This document shows, one piece after another, positions 45,734 to 55,334 of a stretch of DNA of 64,000 bases (within the stretch, counting starts at the first letter, position 1; each line of letters starts with the position of its first letter). This DNA is from Nostoc sp. PCC 7524 (GTDB taxonomy: Bacteria > Cyanobacteriota > Cyanobacteriia > Cyanobacteriales > Nostocaceae). The notes under the pieces were generated by a model. It was not told the origin of the DNA. It did no database searches and was given only the letters and a program-made list of their open reading frames with translations. The DNA lies in assembly GCF_000316645.1 (NCBI RefSeq), contig NC_019684.1, forward strand, positions 558,001 to 622,000, read 5' to 3'. A program made the translations under genes and the position numbers.

Positions 45734-46906
45734 ATGATTTTAACTATATCTTTAGCTTGGCTACAACTGGCTAGACAAAAAGTTCGCTTTTGTGTAGCCT
45801 TAACGGGAATTGCTTTTATTGCAGTATTAATGTTTGTACAAATTGGTTTCCAAGATGCTCTATATACCAGTGCTACACAGCTGCATCATAATCTCGAAGG
45901 CGATTTATTTATCATTAGCACTCAATATCAATCTTTGACATTACATCAAAGCTTTTCACATCGGTATTTATATGAAATATTAGGGTTTGATTCTATAGAA
46001 TCAGTTACCCCTTTATATATGCAATTTGCTAAATTAGAAAATTCTATTAATGGATTGAAATTACCAATATATGTTTTAGGCGTTAATCCAGTTAGAACAG
46101 GTTTAAAATTACCAATCAGTCAGGAAAATCTCAGCTTAATACAACTACCATACATGGTTTTATTTGACAGAAATTCCAGACCAGGTTTTGGTTCAATTGT
46201 GCAAGATTTTGAGGAAGGAAGAGATGTAACAGTTGAAATGTTTAATTATACTTCATCAATTGGTCATAAAGTAAAAGTTGGTGGATTATTTAGCCTAGGG
46301 CCATCTTTTGGGGTGGATGGAAATTTAATTGTTAGCGCCTCGACTTTTTTCCAAATATTTCCAGATCGTTCAGCACAAAATGTAGATATAGGCTTAATTA
46401 AACTCAAACCCAATACTAACACCCAAGAATTTTTGGCTCATTTGTCAGCTAAATTGCCTCAAGACGTAATAGCAATTACGCATCAGGATTTTATTAATTT
46501 AGAAAAAAACTATTGGCAGGTCAGAGCGCCTATTGGATTTGTGTTTCAATTGATGGTGACTATGGTATTTATTGTTGGTGTAGTCGTAGTCTATCAAATT
46601 CTTTATAGTAATATCTCTAGTCATTTAGCTGAGTATGCAACTCTCAAAGCAATGGGATTTAAAAATAAATATCTTTTAGTTGTAGTTTTTCAACAGTCTT
46701 TAATCCTAGCACTTTTTGGTTACATACCTGGCTTTGCTATATCTACAGGTTTGTATGATGTAGCAAAAAATACTACTAATTTACCGATTAGTATGAGTGT
46801 AGATAAAGCAGGTATAGTATTAGTCTTTATAATTTTAATGTGCTTGGCATCTGGTTTCATATCTACAAAAAAACTACGTAATGTAGATCCAGCTAACTTT
46901 TTTTAA
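45734..46906 (+). CDS. devC-like: DevC-type ABC exporter permease
   Basis: 390 residues. MacB/FtsX-like layout: an N-terminal helix (FCVALTGIAFIAVLMFVQIGF), a large periplasmic domain (about 45-270), then three C-terminal helices. SLAWLQLARQKVRFCVALTGIAFIAVLMFVQIGF is the typical DevC opening. It is the transmembrane subunit of a DevBCA exporter. A gap of 266 bases separates it from devB, while devA follows after 32 bases. Confidence 0.93.
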   Translation: MILTISLAWLQLARQKVRFCVALTGIAFIAVLMFVQIGFQDALYTSATQLHHNLEGDLFIISTQYQSLTLHQSFSHRYLYEILGFDSIESVTPLYMQFAKLENSINGLKLPIYVLGVNPVRTGLKLPISQENLSLIQLPYMVLFDRNSRPGFGSIVQDFEEGRDVTVEMFNYTSSIGHKVKVGGLFSLGPSFGVDGNLIVSASTFFQIFPDRSAQNVDIGLIKLKPNTNTQEFLAHLSAKLPQDVIAITHQDFINLEKNYWQVRAPIGFVFQLMVTMVFIVGVVVVYQILYSNISSHLAEYATLKAMGFKNKYLLVVVFQQSLILALFGYIPGFAISTGLYDVAKNTTNLPISMSVDKAGIVLVFIILMCLASGFISTKKLRNVDPANFF

Positions 46907-46938
46907 TCTCATTTACTTAACTTAATTTCTTGTGTAAT

Positions 46939-47631
46939 ATGCTCACAACAGACTTTATTGTTAGCATCAGAAACCTTAACCATTACTTTGGTAATCAAAT
47001 ATTGAAAAGTCAAATTCTATTTGATATTAATCTCACGATTAAATATGGAGAAATTGTTACCATGACTGGTCCTTCGGGTTCAGGAAAAACAACCCTGCTG
47101 ACTTTAATTGGTGGATTACGTTCTGTACAGAAGGGGAGTCTAAAATTTCTCAATCAAGAGCTTTATGGGGCTAGTAATGAAAAGTTAGTACAAATACGTA
47201 GTCAGATTGGCTATATTTTTCAATCGCATAACTTACTAAATTTCCTAACATCTCGGCAAAATGTTCAAATATCGCTGGAATTAGACAAAAATATAGATAA
47301 ATTGGAAGCTCGTAGAAAAGCAGAAGCTATGCTCCATGCTGTTAAATTAGGGAATCGAATGAATTATTATCCATCTGAACTGTCTGGAGGCCAAAAGCAA
47401 CGGGTAGCAATTGCCCGTGCTTTAGTAAGACATCCTAAATTAGTTCTGGCTGATGAACCTACTGCTGCATTAGACAGTAAATCGGGGCGAGATATTGTTA
47501 ACCTCATGCAGCAATTAGCTAAGGAACAAAATTGTTCCATCTTAATGGTTACTCATGATAGTCGAATTTTAGATATATCTGATCGAATAATTCATATAGA
47601 GGATGGCCGATTAATTAAAGAAGTTTCCTGA
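46939..47631 (+). CDS. devA-like: DevA-type ABC exporter ATPase
   Basis: 230 residues from the ATG at 46939. Walker A GPSGSGKTT, signature LSGGQKQRVAIARAL, Walker B LVLADEPTAALD and the switch His in MVTHDSRILDISDRI. HYFGNQILKSQILFDINL and the LolD/MacB-like length place it in the DevA group. It powers the exporter. It ends about 140 bases before the predicted outer-membrane protein gene. Confidence 0.94.
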   Translation: MLTTDFIVSIRNLNHYFGNQILKSQILFDINLTIKYGEIVTMTGPSGSGKTTLLTLIGGLRSVQKGSLKFLNQELYGASNEKLVQIRSQIGYIFQSHNLLNFLTSRQNVQISLELDKNIDKLEARRKAEAMLHAVKLGNRMNYYPSELSGGQKQRVAIARALVRHPKLVLADEPTAALDSKSGRDIVNLMQQLAKEQNCSILMVTHDSRILDISDRIIHIEDGRLIKEVS

Positions 47632-47775
47632 CACCTTTACAAAAGATTGTCATGATATCTTAGCGATCAGTTAAGGCTCTATCCTAATTGTCAGAGCCTG
47701 ACTTTTTTCAGAAATATATATAGTAATTACCTGAACATTATTAATACTAATTTAAATTAGTTATTATAGGTTCAA

Positions 47776-50073
47776 ATGATTAATAAATTAGTTCCTTATC
47801 TCAGGCTTGTTAATATAGTTATTATCTTCATATTTATATTAACCAATAATTTCATAGCAGGCAGAGCGAATGCTAAAAAAAAGTCAGACCTAAAACTGCC
47901 AGAATCTAGCAAATTTGTTAACACAATCATAGAAACAAGAACTGAAAATAATTTATTTCTTTTTTTAGACAATTTAAAACCTACAATTATTACACAAGAA
48001 CCTAAGACTATACAATCAAAGATTCATAAGAAGCAGAATCGAAAGCTAATTCTGCAACACAAGAATTTAACACCATTTATTTTAAACGCAATTACTAATA
48101 ATGAATTTAAATATTATTGGAGTATTGATTATCAAGACAAATTTACTGTCCAAAATGCCAATTTTAATTTCATAGAAAACACCAACAAAATTGAATTTTC
48201 AATTAAGTTCTCATCAGAATATTCTGTATTTAACCGATTTGTATTTGCCGATTTTCCCCAACCAGACCAATTTTATTGGGTATTACCTGGCAATCGAATT
48301 GTAGTGGTAAACCGAGGTTGGCAGAGTGGAGTTTTATATCAAGGAGAATCAACAGATGTTCAAACCATACAGAAAATTAGTTTGGATCAAACAATTGGGA
48401 CTATGGAAGCAGCTTTCTCTCTTCCCCAATCTTTCCAAGAATCAACAGATAGTATTAACCAATTTGCTATTGAAGGAATTGTAGAGGAAACAAGTAATCC
48501 AGTAGGTGTTACTGCTGCTCCTATTATTACCGATAGTCAACGTAAGTTATATGACTTAAATTCCTTATATGGTGATGATTTAAGCGAAATACAAAATAAT
48601 TTAGAAGTTAGTCAAAAACTTGAAACCTACAGTTGGCATAGATTGTATTTTAGTTATCCTCAAAATCAAACTTTATTAGAATACGATTCTTCAGAAGCTA
48701 AAGTAACCTACACTAATATTTATGTCAATCCAGGAATGTCTTTATTTTTAACATTTTCTGATAGAAGAATAGATGAATTACAAAGTGCAAATTCTACGCT
48801 AGGAATGCTCGTTGGAGGCATTTTTAGATTAATTGATTTTCCGAATTTAACACAAAGTTTGGAGGAAGCTCAAGAACGTTTCTCCCGACAAGAAAGTTTG
48901 GCAAATTTATACTCTAAAGCCACACCAGAGCAAAGAAGACAAATTTACCAAACACTAAATAGAACCCTATTATTAGGTAATCGTACCAGTGGATTAGAAC
49001 AAATTTCTGGCACAGTATCCTTTCCTAGTATAATTACACCCAATAGCTCCAGTATTTTACAAATACGTACTGGTAATCATCGACGAGCAGTTCAGTTTTT
49101 AGATGAAAGACGTACTTGTAGAAATGAAGTTTCTCATAACAGTTTTGGTGGTTTGACATCTGTTATCTCTCCTGTTTCTGCACAACAAATATCTAACCAT
49201 TCATCAGATACACAGATGGATTTAATTACACTTAATGGTGAGCAGTATGTTCAAAATTGGAGTTCATTTGATATAACATCAGTTCCAATTGATATTCTTT
49301 CGTTCAATATGGCATTTGACTGCCTTGGATCAAGTCAAGATAGTCAACTCATAAGTTATTTACAAACTTTTGATGGATACTTATCTTTACCTGCTATAGA
49401 AGGTTTATGGACTGGTTCTTCTGGCAGATGGAATTACAGTATTAATTTAGGTATGTGGTTTAACCTCAATGCAAACACCGCACTTAATATAACAAATAAT
49501 TTTGGTTTTTTAGAGCCAACACTAGGTATTTATACAAATGGAGCATTGAATTATGTCGATACTCATGTAGAGATTGATGCAGAAGGTGAAACTCAAGCTA
49601 TTACTACCAATATTCCATCCTTGCAATTTGCTTGGAATAGTGCGGCTGATTTTCAAAATCCGGCTTATCTAAATTTGAGCTACTTTTTTTCTAGTCAAGA
49701 TAGAAATAAAAATTATTCTCTATCCACAGCTATTATGCTTATGGATGATCAATACAGTCTTATCCCTTCTGGATTTCTACAGGGTAAATTAGGATTCAAT
49801 ACAGGTTTAGAATTTAGCACTTCTTTAGATATAGGAGAGCAGTTTTTTTACACATTAGAAAGTATTCAACAAGTAAATACTCATTGGTCTTTAGGAATTT
49901 ATCTACAGAACTTTAGAAATATTGATCGAGGTATAAAAAACCGAGATATAAATTTTTCATATGGCTTGATAATTCAGCATGATACCCCAGGTAGTAGTTC
50001 TTTTTGGGAGTCACGTATTGGGATGAATGGAGATATATTTGAAGTCAATTTTGAAGGAGGTGTGAGATTTTGA
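47776..50073 (+). CDS. Large predicted outer-membrane protein, unknown family
   Basis: 765 residues. A signal peptide (VNIVIIFIFILTNNFIAGRANA) is followed by a Lys-rich stretch, then a long beta-rich body. Segments such as WNYSINLGMWFNLNANTALNITNNFG, NLSYFFSSQDRNKNYSLSTAIML and the last residues FEVNFEGGVRF, ending in Phe, fit a beta-barrel inserted by the BAM machinery. The central part contains a helical segment (EEAQERFSRQESLANLYSKATPEQRRQIYQ). I do not recognise the family. It directly follows devA on the same strand, so it may be the outer-membrane or surface partner of this exporter. Confidence 0.72.
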   Translation: MINKLVPYLRLVNIVIIFIFILTNNFIAGRANAKKKSDLKLPESSKFVNTIIETRTENNLFLFLDNLKPTIITQEPKTIQSKIHKKQNRKLILQHKNLTPFILNAITNNEFKYYWSIDYQDKFTVQNANFNFIENTNKIEFSIKFSSEYSVFNRFVFADFPQPDQFYWVLPGNRIVVVNRGWQSGVLYQGESTDVQTIQKISLDQTIGTMEAAFSLPQSFQESTDSINQFAIEGIVEETSNPVGVTAAPIITDSQRKLYDLNSLYGDDLSEIQNNLEVSQKLETYSWHRLYFSYPQNQTLLEYDSSEAKVTYTNIYVNPGMSLFLTFSDRRIDELQSANSTLGMLVGGIFRLIDFPNLTQSLEEAQERFSRQESLANLYSKATPEQRRQIYQTLNRTLLLGNRTSGLEQISGTVSFPSIITPNSSSILQIRTGNHRRAVQFLDERRTCRNEVSHNSFGGLTSVISPVSAQQISNHSSDTQMDLITLNGEQYVQNWSSFDITSVPIDILSFNMAFDCLGSSQDSQLISYLQTFDGYLSLPAIEGLWTGSSGRWNYSINLGMWFNLNANTALNITNNFGFLEPTLGIYTNGALNYVDTHVEIDAEGETQAITTNIPSLQFAWNSAADFQNPAYLNLSYFFSSQDRNKNYSLSTAIMLMDDQYSLIPSGFLQGKLGFNTGLEFSTSLDIGEQFFYTLESIQQVNTHWSLGIYLQNFRNIDRGIKNRDINFSYGLIIQHDTPGSSSFWESRIGMNGDIFEVNFEGGVRF

Positions 50074-50162
50074 TATTTGTTTTGTAAATGGTCGTCAAGT
50101 ATATTTATTACAAGGTAATTTACACGATCACAGCACATTCAAACCCCACTAATATCCTAAAA

Positions 50163-51407
50163 TTAATCATGTAATATACACAATTTTCGACTCATCACAA
50201 TACACACAACTACAACTATCAAAGCAACTTCAGCTAACAAAAATGCTGCTATTGATGTAATTCCTACCTCTTGAATGAGTAAAGATACTAAAGCTGTACC
50301 GCCAGCAGTACCACCAAAATATAGTCCTGTACCTAAACCTAGATTACTAGGGTGAAATTTAGCTAATATCACAGGAAGAATACTGATAATAACTAAGCCA
50401 AGGCTGATACCAAAAGCCAATATAAACCCAATGACTAATGTATGGCTGTCGTTCAATACTGCCAACCCCATCAAGGCTGTCATAGTTCCTAAACCCAGTA
50501 AAATCGACTTATCAGCACATCGTTTATCTGTCCAATCCCCTAAAGGAATCGAAGCGATCGCAGATACTAAAAGGATGGCAGAAGTAATAAATTCTACTGT
50601 CAAGTTTGGTAGTTGTGTTTGCAATTGTTGCGGAAATATAGATAACAGTAAATTTACTTCTACTCCTGTAGCTACACCAATGACAAATATTACAACCAAC
50701 ATCTCTACAGGAGTATTCACAGATTGATCATGAGTTGATCTAGATGGGTAGAAAGAATTTTTGGGAGTCAACGATCGCAAAATGTATGCGCCTAAAACTA
50801 AAGCGATCGCTCCTAATAGAAAAGTCAGCGATGCACCCATACTATGCAGCACAGTGTTCAACAATGGCTCTGTAGCCCTGATCGCTCCCAAGACAAACAC
50901 TAGCAACGCATTAGCCTGGGGTAATTCGGTTGTGGGTACTAATTGAGTTAATAGTGCGATCGCTGGGCTGCGAAAAATGATGATTGTCATCACCCAAGCA
51001 GTCATTAAAACTGGCACAATCCAACGTATATCTGTGGACAAATTCTGCTCTACTAACAGTGATACACTCACAAAAATCAAACCTGCTAGCACTACTCCCA
51101 CACTAATCATTGGTAAGCGGCTACCCCAACGCTGTTGGATGCGATCTGATAGTCCCCCAATCATCGGTTCTATGAATGCTGCAAGTAATCCTTGTAATAT
51201 TCCTAACCAGCCTATTAGTTCAACAAATTCTAATTTTTGTAAAATAATTGGCTGATAAAAATTATAGGACATCCAACTCAAGATGATCGCTGCTAGTAAA
51301 GCAGCTAATCCCCAAACTTGTCGCCATAAACTTTCAGGTCGGGTATTGACAGAGTGAAACATTATTTTGTCTGATTCTTCTTCATGGGTGATGGGATTGT
51401 CTGACAA
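50163..51407 (-). CDS. MFS transporter
   Basis: 414 residues with about 12 membrane helices (VWGLAALLAAIILSWMSYNFY at the N-terminus, LLAEVALIVVVVCIVM at the end). The loop after helix 2 reads EPMIGGLSDRIQQRWGSRLP, close to the GPH/SLC45-like variant of the MFS A-motif. The repeated half has PLGDWTDKRCADKS. The substrate is unknown. It converges with the outer-membrane protein gene and is probably independent of that cluster. Confidence 0.87.
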   Translation of the reverse strand: MSDNPITHEEESDKIMFHSVNTRPESLWRQVWGLAALLAAIILSWMSYNFYQPIILQKLEFVELIGWLGILQGLLAAFIEPMIGGLSDRIQQRWGSRLPMISVGVVLAGLIFVSVSLLVEQNLSTDIRWIVPVLMTAWVMTIIIFRSPAIALLTQLVPTTELPQANALLVFVLGAIRATEPLLNTVLHSMGASLTFLLGAIALVLGAYILRSLTPKNSFYPSRSTHDQSVNTPVEMLVVIFVIGVATGVEVNLLLSIFPQQLQTQLPNLTVEFITSAILLVSAIASIPLGDWTDKRCADKSILLGLGTMTALMGLAVLNDSHTLVIGFILAFGISLGLVIISILPVILAKFHPSNLGLGTGLYFGGTAGGTALVSLLIQEVGITSIAAFLLAEVALIVVVVCIVMSRKLCILHD

Positions 51408-51969
51408 ATTTTATTACTAAGATTGCATGAGCAATTACATATCTTTTCGTGGTAGTAAAATCACTCCTTACAAGATATCACACAACAACAGCACCCATAT
51501 CGTAAAGAGTTTGCAGAATTATTACATCAAAATTTATGCAATAATTATCTAAAAAAAAGTCATATTTATAATTACATATCAAAAAAATAGATGCTATATA
51601 CTAGAAATATTTAATTAGGTGGTTGCATCTTTACCCAATTAACTGCCCTCTGCCATTTAATCCTGATTTTATAAGTTTTTATATCCAGTTTAACTGTATT
51701 ACTTTAAAATTTAATTTTGGATTTTTTCTGTTATAAACAATACAATAATTTGAATAAATTCGCAGGTGAATTTATCTTGATAAGTTTGTTATTTTTAACA
51801 TAAATAATTCTTGACTTTGTAACCCTCTCAACTCAGCACTCCCCAACGCCACTTGCTACAAGTCGGCATAGCTGCCCAACGCAGTGACTTCTCACCACTC
51901 AGCACTGACTTGATCCCCAAGATACCAATCCAAGATAGGATGGACGTTGATTTACGTAGGTTTGACATA
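51408..51969. other. A/T-rich intergenic region before psb27
   Basis: No gene. The last 130 bases carry short repeat-like tracts (CTCAGCACTCCCC, CTCACCACTCAGCACTGAC) common between genes here. An in-frame extension of psb27 back to 51853 runs through these and is not coding. Confidence 0.5.
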
Positions 51970-52371
51970 ATGCTTATGAATCGCTATTGGTCGCGTCTGC
52001 TTGCCTTAATTTTAGTTGCAGTGATTGGCTTAGTGGGCTGTGGTAGCCTGGATAGCCTGACAGGGGATTATCGCCAAGATACGTTGGCTGTAGTCAATAT
52101 TTTGAGAACAGCCATAGAATTACCTCAAGATTCCCCAGAAAAAGCGGCAATCCAAGCAGAAGCCCGACAAAAAATTAATGATTTTTCTGCTCGTTACCAA
52201 AGGGTTAACTCTGTTTCCGGACTCAGTTCCTTTACCACCATGCGAACCGCCCTTAACTCCCTAGCCGGACACTACAGTTCTTACCCGAATCGCCCTGTAC
52301 CAGAAAAACTCAAGAATCGCTTAGAGCAAGAGTTTAATCAGGTAGAAGCGGCACTAAGACGAGGTGCTTAA
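51970..52371 (+). CDS. psb27: Photosystem II assembly lipoprotein Psb27
   Basis: 133 residues from the ATG at 51970 (an alternative start is the ATG at 51976). A signal peptide ends in the lipobox IGLVGCGS. The mature four-helix part has DYRQDTLAVVNILRTAIELP, INDFSARYQRV and SGLSSFTTMRTALNSLAGHYSSYPNRPVPEKLK, the Psb27 pattern. Psb27 is bound to the lumenal side of CP43 in assembling or repairing photosystem II, before the manganese cluster is in place. Confidence 0.95.
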   Translation: MLMNRYWSRLLALILVAVIGLVGCGSLDSLTGDYRQDTLAVVNILRTAIELPQDSPEKAAIQAEARQKINDFSARYQRVNSVSGLSSFTTMRTALNSLAGHYSSYPNRPVPEKLKNRLEQEFNQVEAALRRGA

Positions 52372-52737
52372 ACAGTTAAGTAATCAACTTGACATCAGGA
52401 TGTGGGCAGAAGGGGAAATGAGGAAGAGAGACTAGCGATCGCCCACCCAAATTTCTGTGATTGGTAGATACTCAAGATTCTCCACCTCCCCCTGTCCTCT
52501 TAATCATTAGGTGACAAAGCACACAAATATCCCCTTAGTAGGATGTTATGGCTGAAGTAGCTTTAATAAAACTTTAATAACTTCACAAATAAACATTCAT
52601 TCACATCATGGGGGCGAAGCAGTCTTTCCTCGTGTAGACTGCAAAACCCCTATTTTGGGAATACAACATTTAATACACATTCGCCAGTTTAGGGGAATGG
52701 GTGTAAATTGTTGCTTGCTTCTATTTTTTAGTTAGTT
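52372..52737. other. Intergenic region before the glycoside hydrolase
   Basis: 366 bases without a gene. One CTTTAATAA direct repeat (52560-52578) was seen; otherwise nothing clear. Confidence 0.4.
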
Positions 52738-54237
52738 ATGTCTAACTTTCCTTTGAACCGTGGCAGAGCGAAATTATTTTATCAAAGACTGTTCGCTGCT
52801 ATATGCAGCAGCAGTATATTGCTTCTGTACCTAAGTAGTCAACCAGTACAGGCACAACTAACAGCGCATTGTCAATTATCACAGACAGCAGTCAAAACAA
52901 AAGAAAACTTACGCCTATTAGCACTCAAGGGGAATAAAAATGCCCAAACACGCTATCAGCAGTTAATTAAAAAACACGCTCAGGAAATACAGCAGTGTCG
53001 CCAACGCACCTGGCCAAACATCCAAGCCCTTTGGATACGTTTATATCCCTGCGATCTGAAGCCAGGGGCTATAGACCAAATTATGGATCGGATTGTCAAC
53101 GGTGGTTATAACCAAGTCTATTTAGAAGTGTTCTATGATGGACGAGTATTATTACCCGCAGCCGCTAACCCCACAGTTTGGCCTTCAGTAATTCGCAATC
53201 CGGGAGCAGAAAAAGTTGATTTGCTGGCTACAGCCATTCAAAAAGCCAGACAACGGGGGTTAAAAGTTTATGCTTGGTTGTACACGGCTAATTTTGGCTA
53301 TAGCTATGCCTTGCGACGAGATAGAGAAGGGGCGATCGCTCGCAACGGTAAGGGTCAAACTAGCTTATATGTCGTCAATGATAGCAATCAAGTATTTATC
53401 GACCCCTACAACGAACAAGCCAAACGCGACTACTACCGCATGGTACAAGAAGTCTTACGCCGTCGCCCAGATGGTGTATTGTTCGACTATATTCGTTATC
53501 CCCGCCAAGCAGGTAGTGATTCCATTGCTACCAAAGTGACGGATTTATGGCTATTTACCAAGGCTACCCAAGAAGCATTATTTCGTCGCGCCCAAAATAA
53601 CAAAGGACTAGAGTTGATTCGGCGTTTTTTAGGCAAAGGATATGTGACAACCGGAGATATTAGCGAAGTTGATCAACTCTATCCCCAAGAAAATGAACCT
53701 CTATGGCAAGGACGTGTTCCATCATCACAAGAAAAATCCCTGCTGTCACCTAGCGATAGACAACCACTACTGCAAATGGAATTATGGTTGTTGGCTGTAG
53801 CCCATGCTATGCAAGGGATTGTAGATTTTGTCGCCTTAGCCAGTCACCCAGCGAAACAACAAGGCATTCCCTCTGGGGTGGTATTTTTCCCAGAAGGCAA
53901 TCAAAGTGTGGGACAAGGATATGATTCCCGCTTGCAGCCTTGGGATCAGTTCCCTAATTCCTTGCAGTGGCATCCCATGTCTTATGCAACTTGCGGTAAC
54001 GTTAGCTGTATTGTGGAGCAAGTGCAACGGGTATTGAGTTTGGCCAAGCCAGGGACAAAAATCATTCCGGCTTTAGCTGGCAAATGGGGAGGAGAGATCA
54101 GTAATCGTCCGTCATTAGAAGCACAAATGCAGGCATTGCGACAATATGCCCCCAAACTCAAGGGAGTCAGCCACTTTGCATATTCTTGGCAGTATCCAGA
54201 ACATGATAGCGATCGCAAGGCTTGCCGTAGTCAGTAA
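52738..54237 (+). CDS. Family-10-like glycoside hydrolase (secreted)
   Basis: 499 residues. A signal peptide is cleaved near PVQAQL. The catalytic-type barrel has ALWIRLYPCDLKPGAIDQIMDRIVNGGYNQVYLEVFYDGRVLLP, YAWLYTANFGYSY, VFIDPYNEQAKRDYYRMVQEVLRRRPDGVLFDYIRYPRQ and late QWHPMSYATCG. These match the glycosyl-hydrolase-like family 10 domain widespread in cyanobacteria. The likely role is trimming extracellular or periplasmic polysaccharide; the substrate is unknown. A single gene. Confidence 0.85.
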   Translation: MSNFPLNRGRAKLFYQRLFAAICSSSILLLYLSSQPVQAQLTAHCQLSQTAVKTKENLRLLALKGNKNAQTRYQQLIKKHAQEIQQCRQRTWPNIQALWIRLYPCDLKPGAIDQIMDRIVNGGYNQVYLEVFYDGRVLLPAAANPTVWPSVIRNPGAEKVDLLATAIQKARQRGLKVYAWLYTANFGYSYALRRDREGAIARNGKGQTSLYVVNDSNQVFIDPYNEQAKRDYYRMVQEVLRRRPDGVLFDYIRYPRQAGSDSIATKVTDLWLFTKATQEALFRRAQNNKGLELIRRFLGKGYVTTGDISEVDQLYPQENEPLWQGRVPSSQEKSLLSPSDRQPLLQMELWLLAVAHAMQGIVDFVALASHPAKQQGIPSGVVFFPEGNQSVGQGYDSRLQPWDQFPNSLQWHPMSYATCGNVSCIVEQVQRVLSLAKPGTKIIPALAGKWGGEISNRPSLEAQMQALRQYAPKLKGVSHFAYSWQYPEHDSDRKACRSQ

Positions 54238-54287
54238 GCGTTAGAGGTGAGAGACTAGAAACTATAGTATTGAATTGAATTGAATTT

Positions 54288-55334
54288 TCACCCCCGCCAA
54301 TCTTCCAATTGTGTGGCTAAAAAATAACGCACATGATCAACAAAAGTTGCACCCCATTGTCTAGTCCCATGTCCCATTCCAGGAACGACATAACAAGCAC
54401 CATCGGGAAAGTTTTGAGCGCAAGCACGGGCATCTTTAACATTTACCATTGGGTCGTTAGCACCAATTAAAAAACGTACTCGACGCGGTAATTTGACTGA
54501 TGCAATATAGTTCATGGGATTGCATTTCCACGCAAATTCATCTTGATATTTGAGATTATTAGCTAGTTGCAAAAGTTTGATTACAGGTGTTAAATCAGGT
54601 TGCAATCGGTCTAAAATTGACTCTGCTAATCCACCCACAGGAGACGCAGCGATATCTGGTAGAAAGTTATACCCCCAACTTTTAGCAAAGGATTTGAGAT
54701 CCGCATGGCCAATAGTTCCCAATAATCTCTCTCCTAAACCATTGGCTGTAAAAGCGTAGGCGGACAGCAACACACCCATACTCACCCCAAATAATGCCAG
54801 TCTAGAATCACAAAGTCCATAGCGATCGCCGCAAAATTCCCTGACTCTAGCGATATCATTCGCTGTGCTGCAAAATATCGACAGCAGCATGGCTGTATCG
54901 AAAGCAATTCCCTGGTCAAGTAAGGGTTTAATCTCGTGCTGTGCCAGACTTGTAAAGGTGCGTACTAAACTCCGTTCACCGGCTAAGGGGGTATCGAATA
55001 AAGCTACTGCTATACCCATTTGGGTGAGTGTGGGGATAATAAAAGCATTCCAACCATAGGGCGCACACATCCCTTGTAAACCTATGACTAAGGGTGTGTC
55101 CTGTCTGGGGCGATGGTGTGGCAAAAATATCGCCACAGGAAAGCCGCTTAATTGTTCATCGATGTCACTTACCCCAGTATAAGGATAAGGCTCATAAAAC
55201 CAATAGCGATCGCCTCTTACTCCTTCAAAAGTAATTGTATCCGGTGCGTAAATCGGCATATTGTGGTAGATAAAAACAGTAATGGTTAATCCTGTGACTA
55301 AGATTAATTTACTTTGTTTCCATCCAGTTTTCAC
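54288..55334 (-). CDS. Alpha/beta hydrolase, overlapping polA
   Basis: 348 residues. A hydrophobic N-terminus (LILVTGLTITVFIYHN) suggests a membrane anchor or signal. The nucleophile elbow is FGVSMGVLLSA (GVSMG), the acid is probably D in LIGANDPMV and the His lies in VPGMGHGTRQW. The start ATGAAAACTGGATGG lies inside the polA end, a 26-base overlap, so translation may be coupled; a shorter form from 55259 is possible. The substrate is unknown. Confidence 0.8.
   Translation of the reverse strand: MKTGWKQSKLILVTGLTITVFIYHNMPIYAPDTITFEGVRGDRYWFYEPYPYTGVSDIDEQLSGFPVAIFLPHHRPRQDTPLVIGLQGMCAPYGWNAFIIPTLTQMGIAVALFDTPLAGERSLVRTFTSLAQHEIKPLLDQGIAFDTAMLLSIFCSTANDIARVREFCGDRYGLCDSRLALFGVSMGVLLSAYAFTANGLGERLLGTIGHADLKSFAKSWGYNFLPDIAASPVGGLAESILDRLQPDLTPVIKLLQLANNLKYQDEFAWKCNPMNYIASVKLPRRVRFLIGANDPMVNVKDARACAQNFPDGACYVVPGMGHGTRQWGATFVDHVRYFLATQLEDWRG

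Noticed and set aside
51853..51969. N-terminal extension of Psb27
   Set aside because: It runs through intergenic repeat text and would bury the signal peptide and lipobox.
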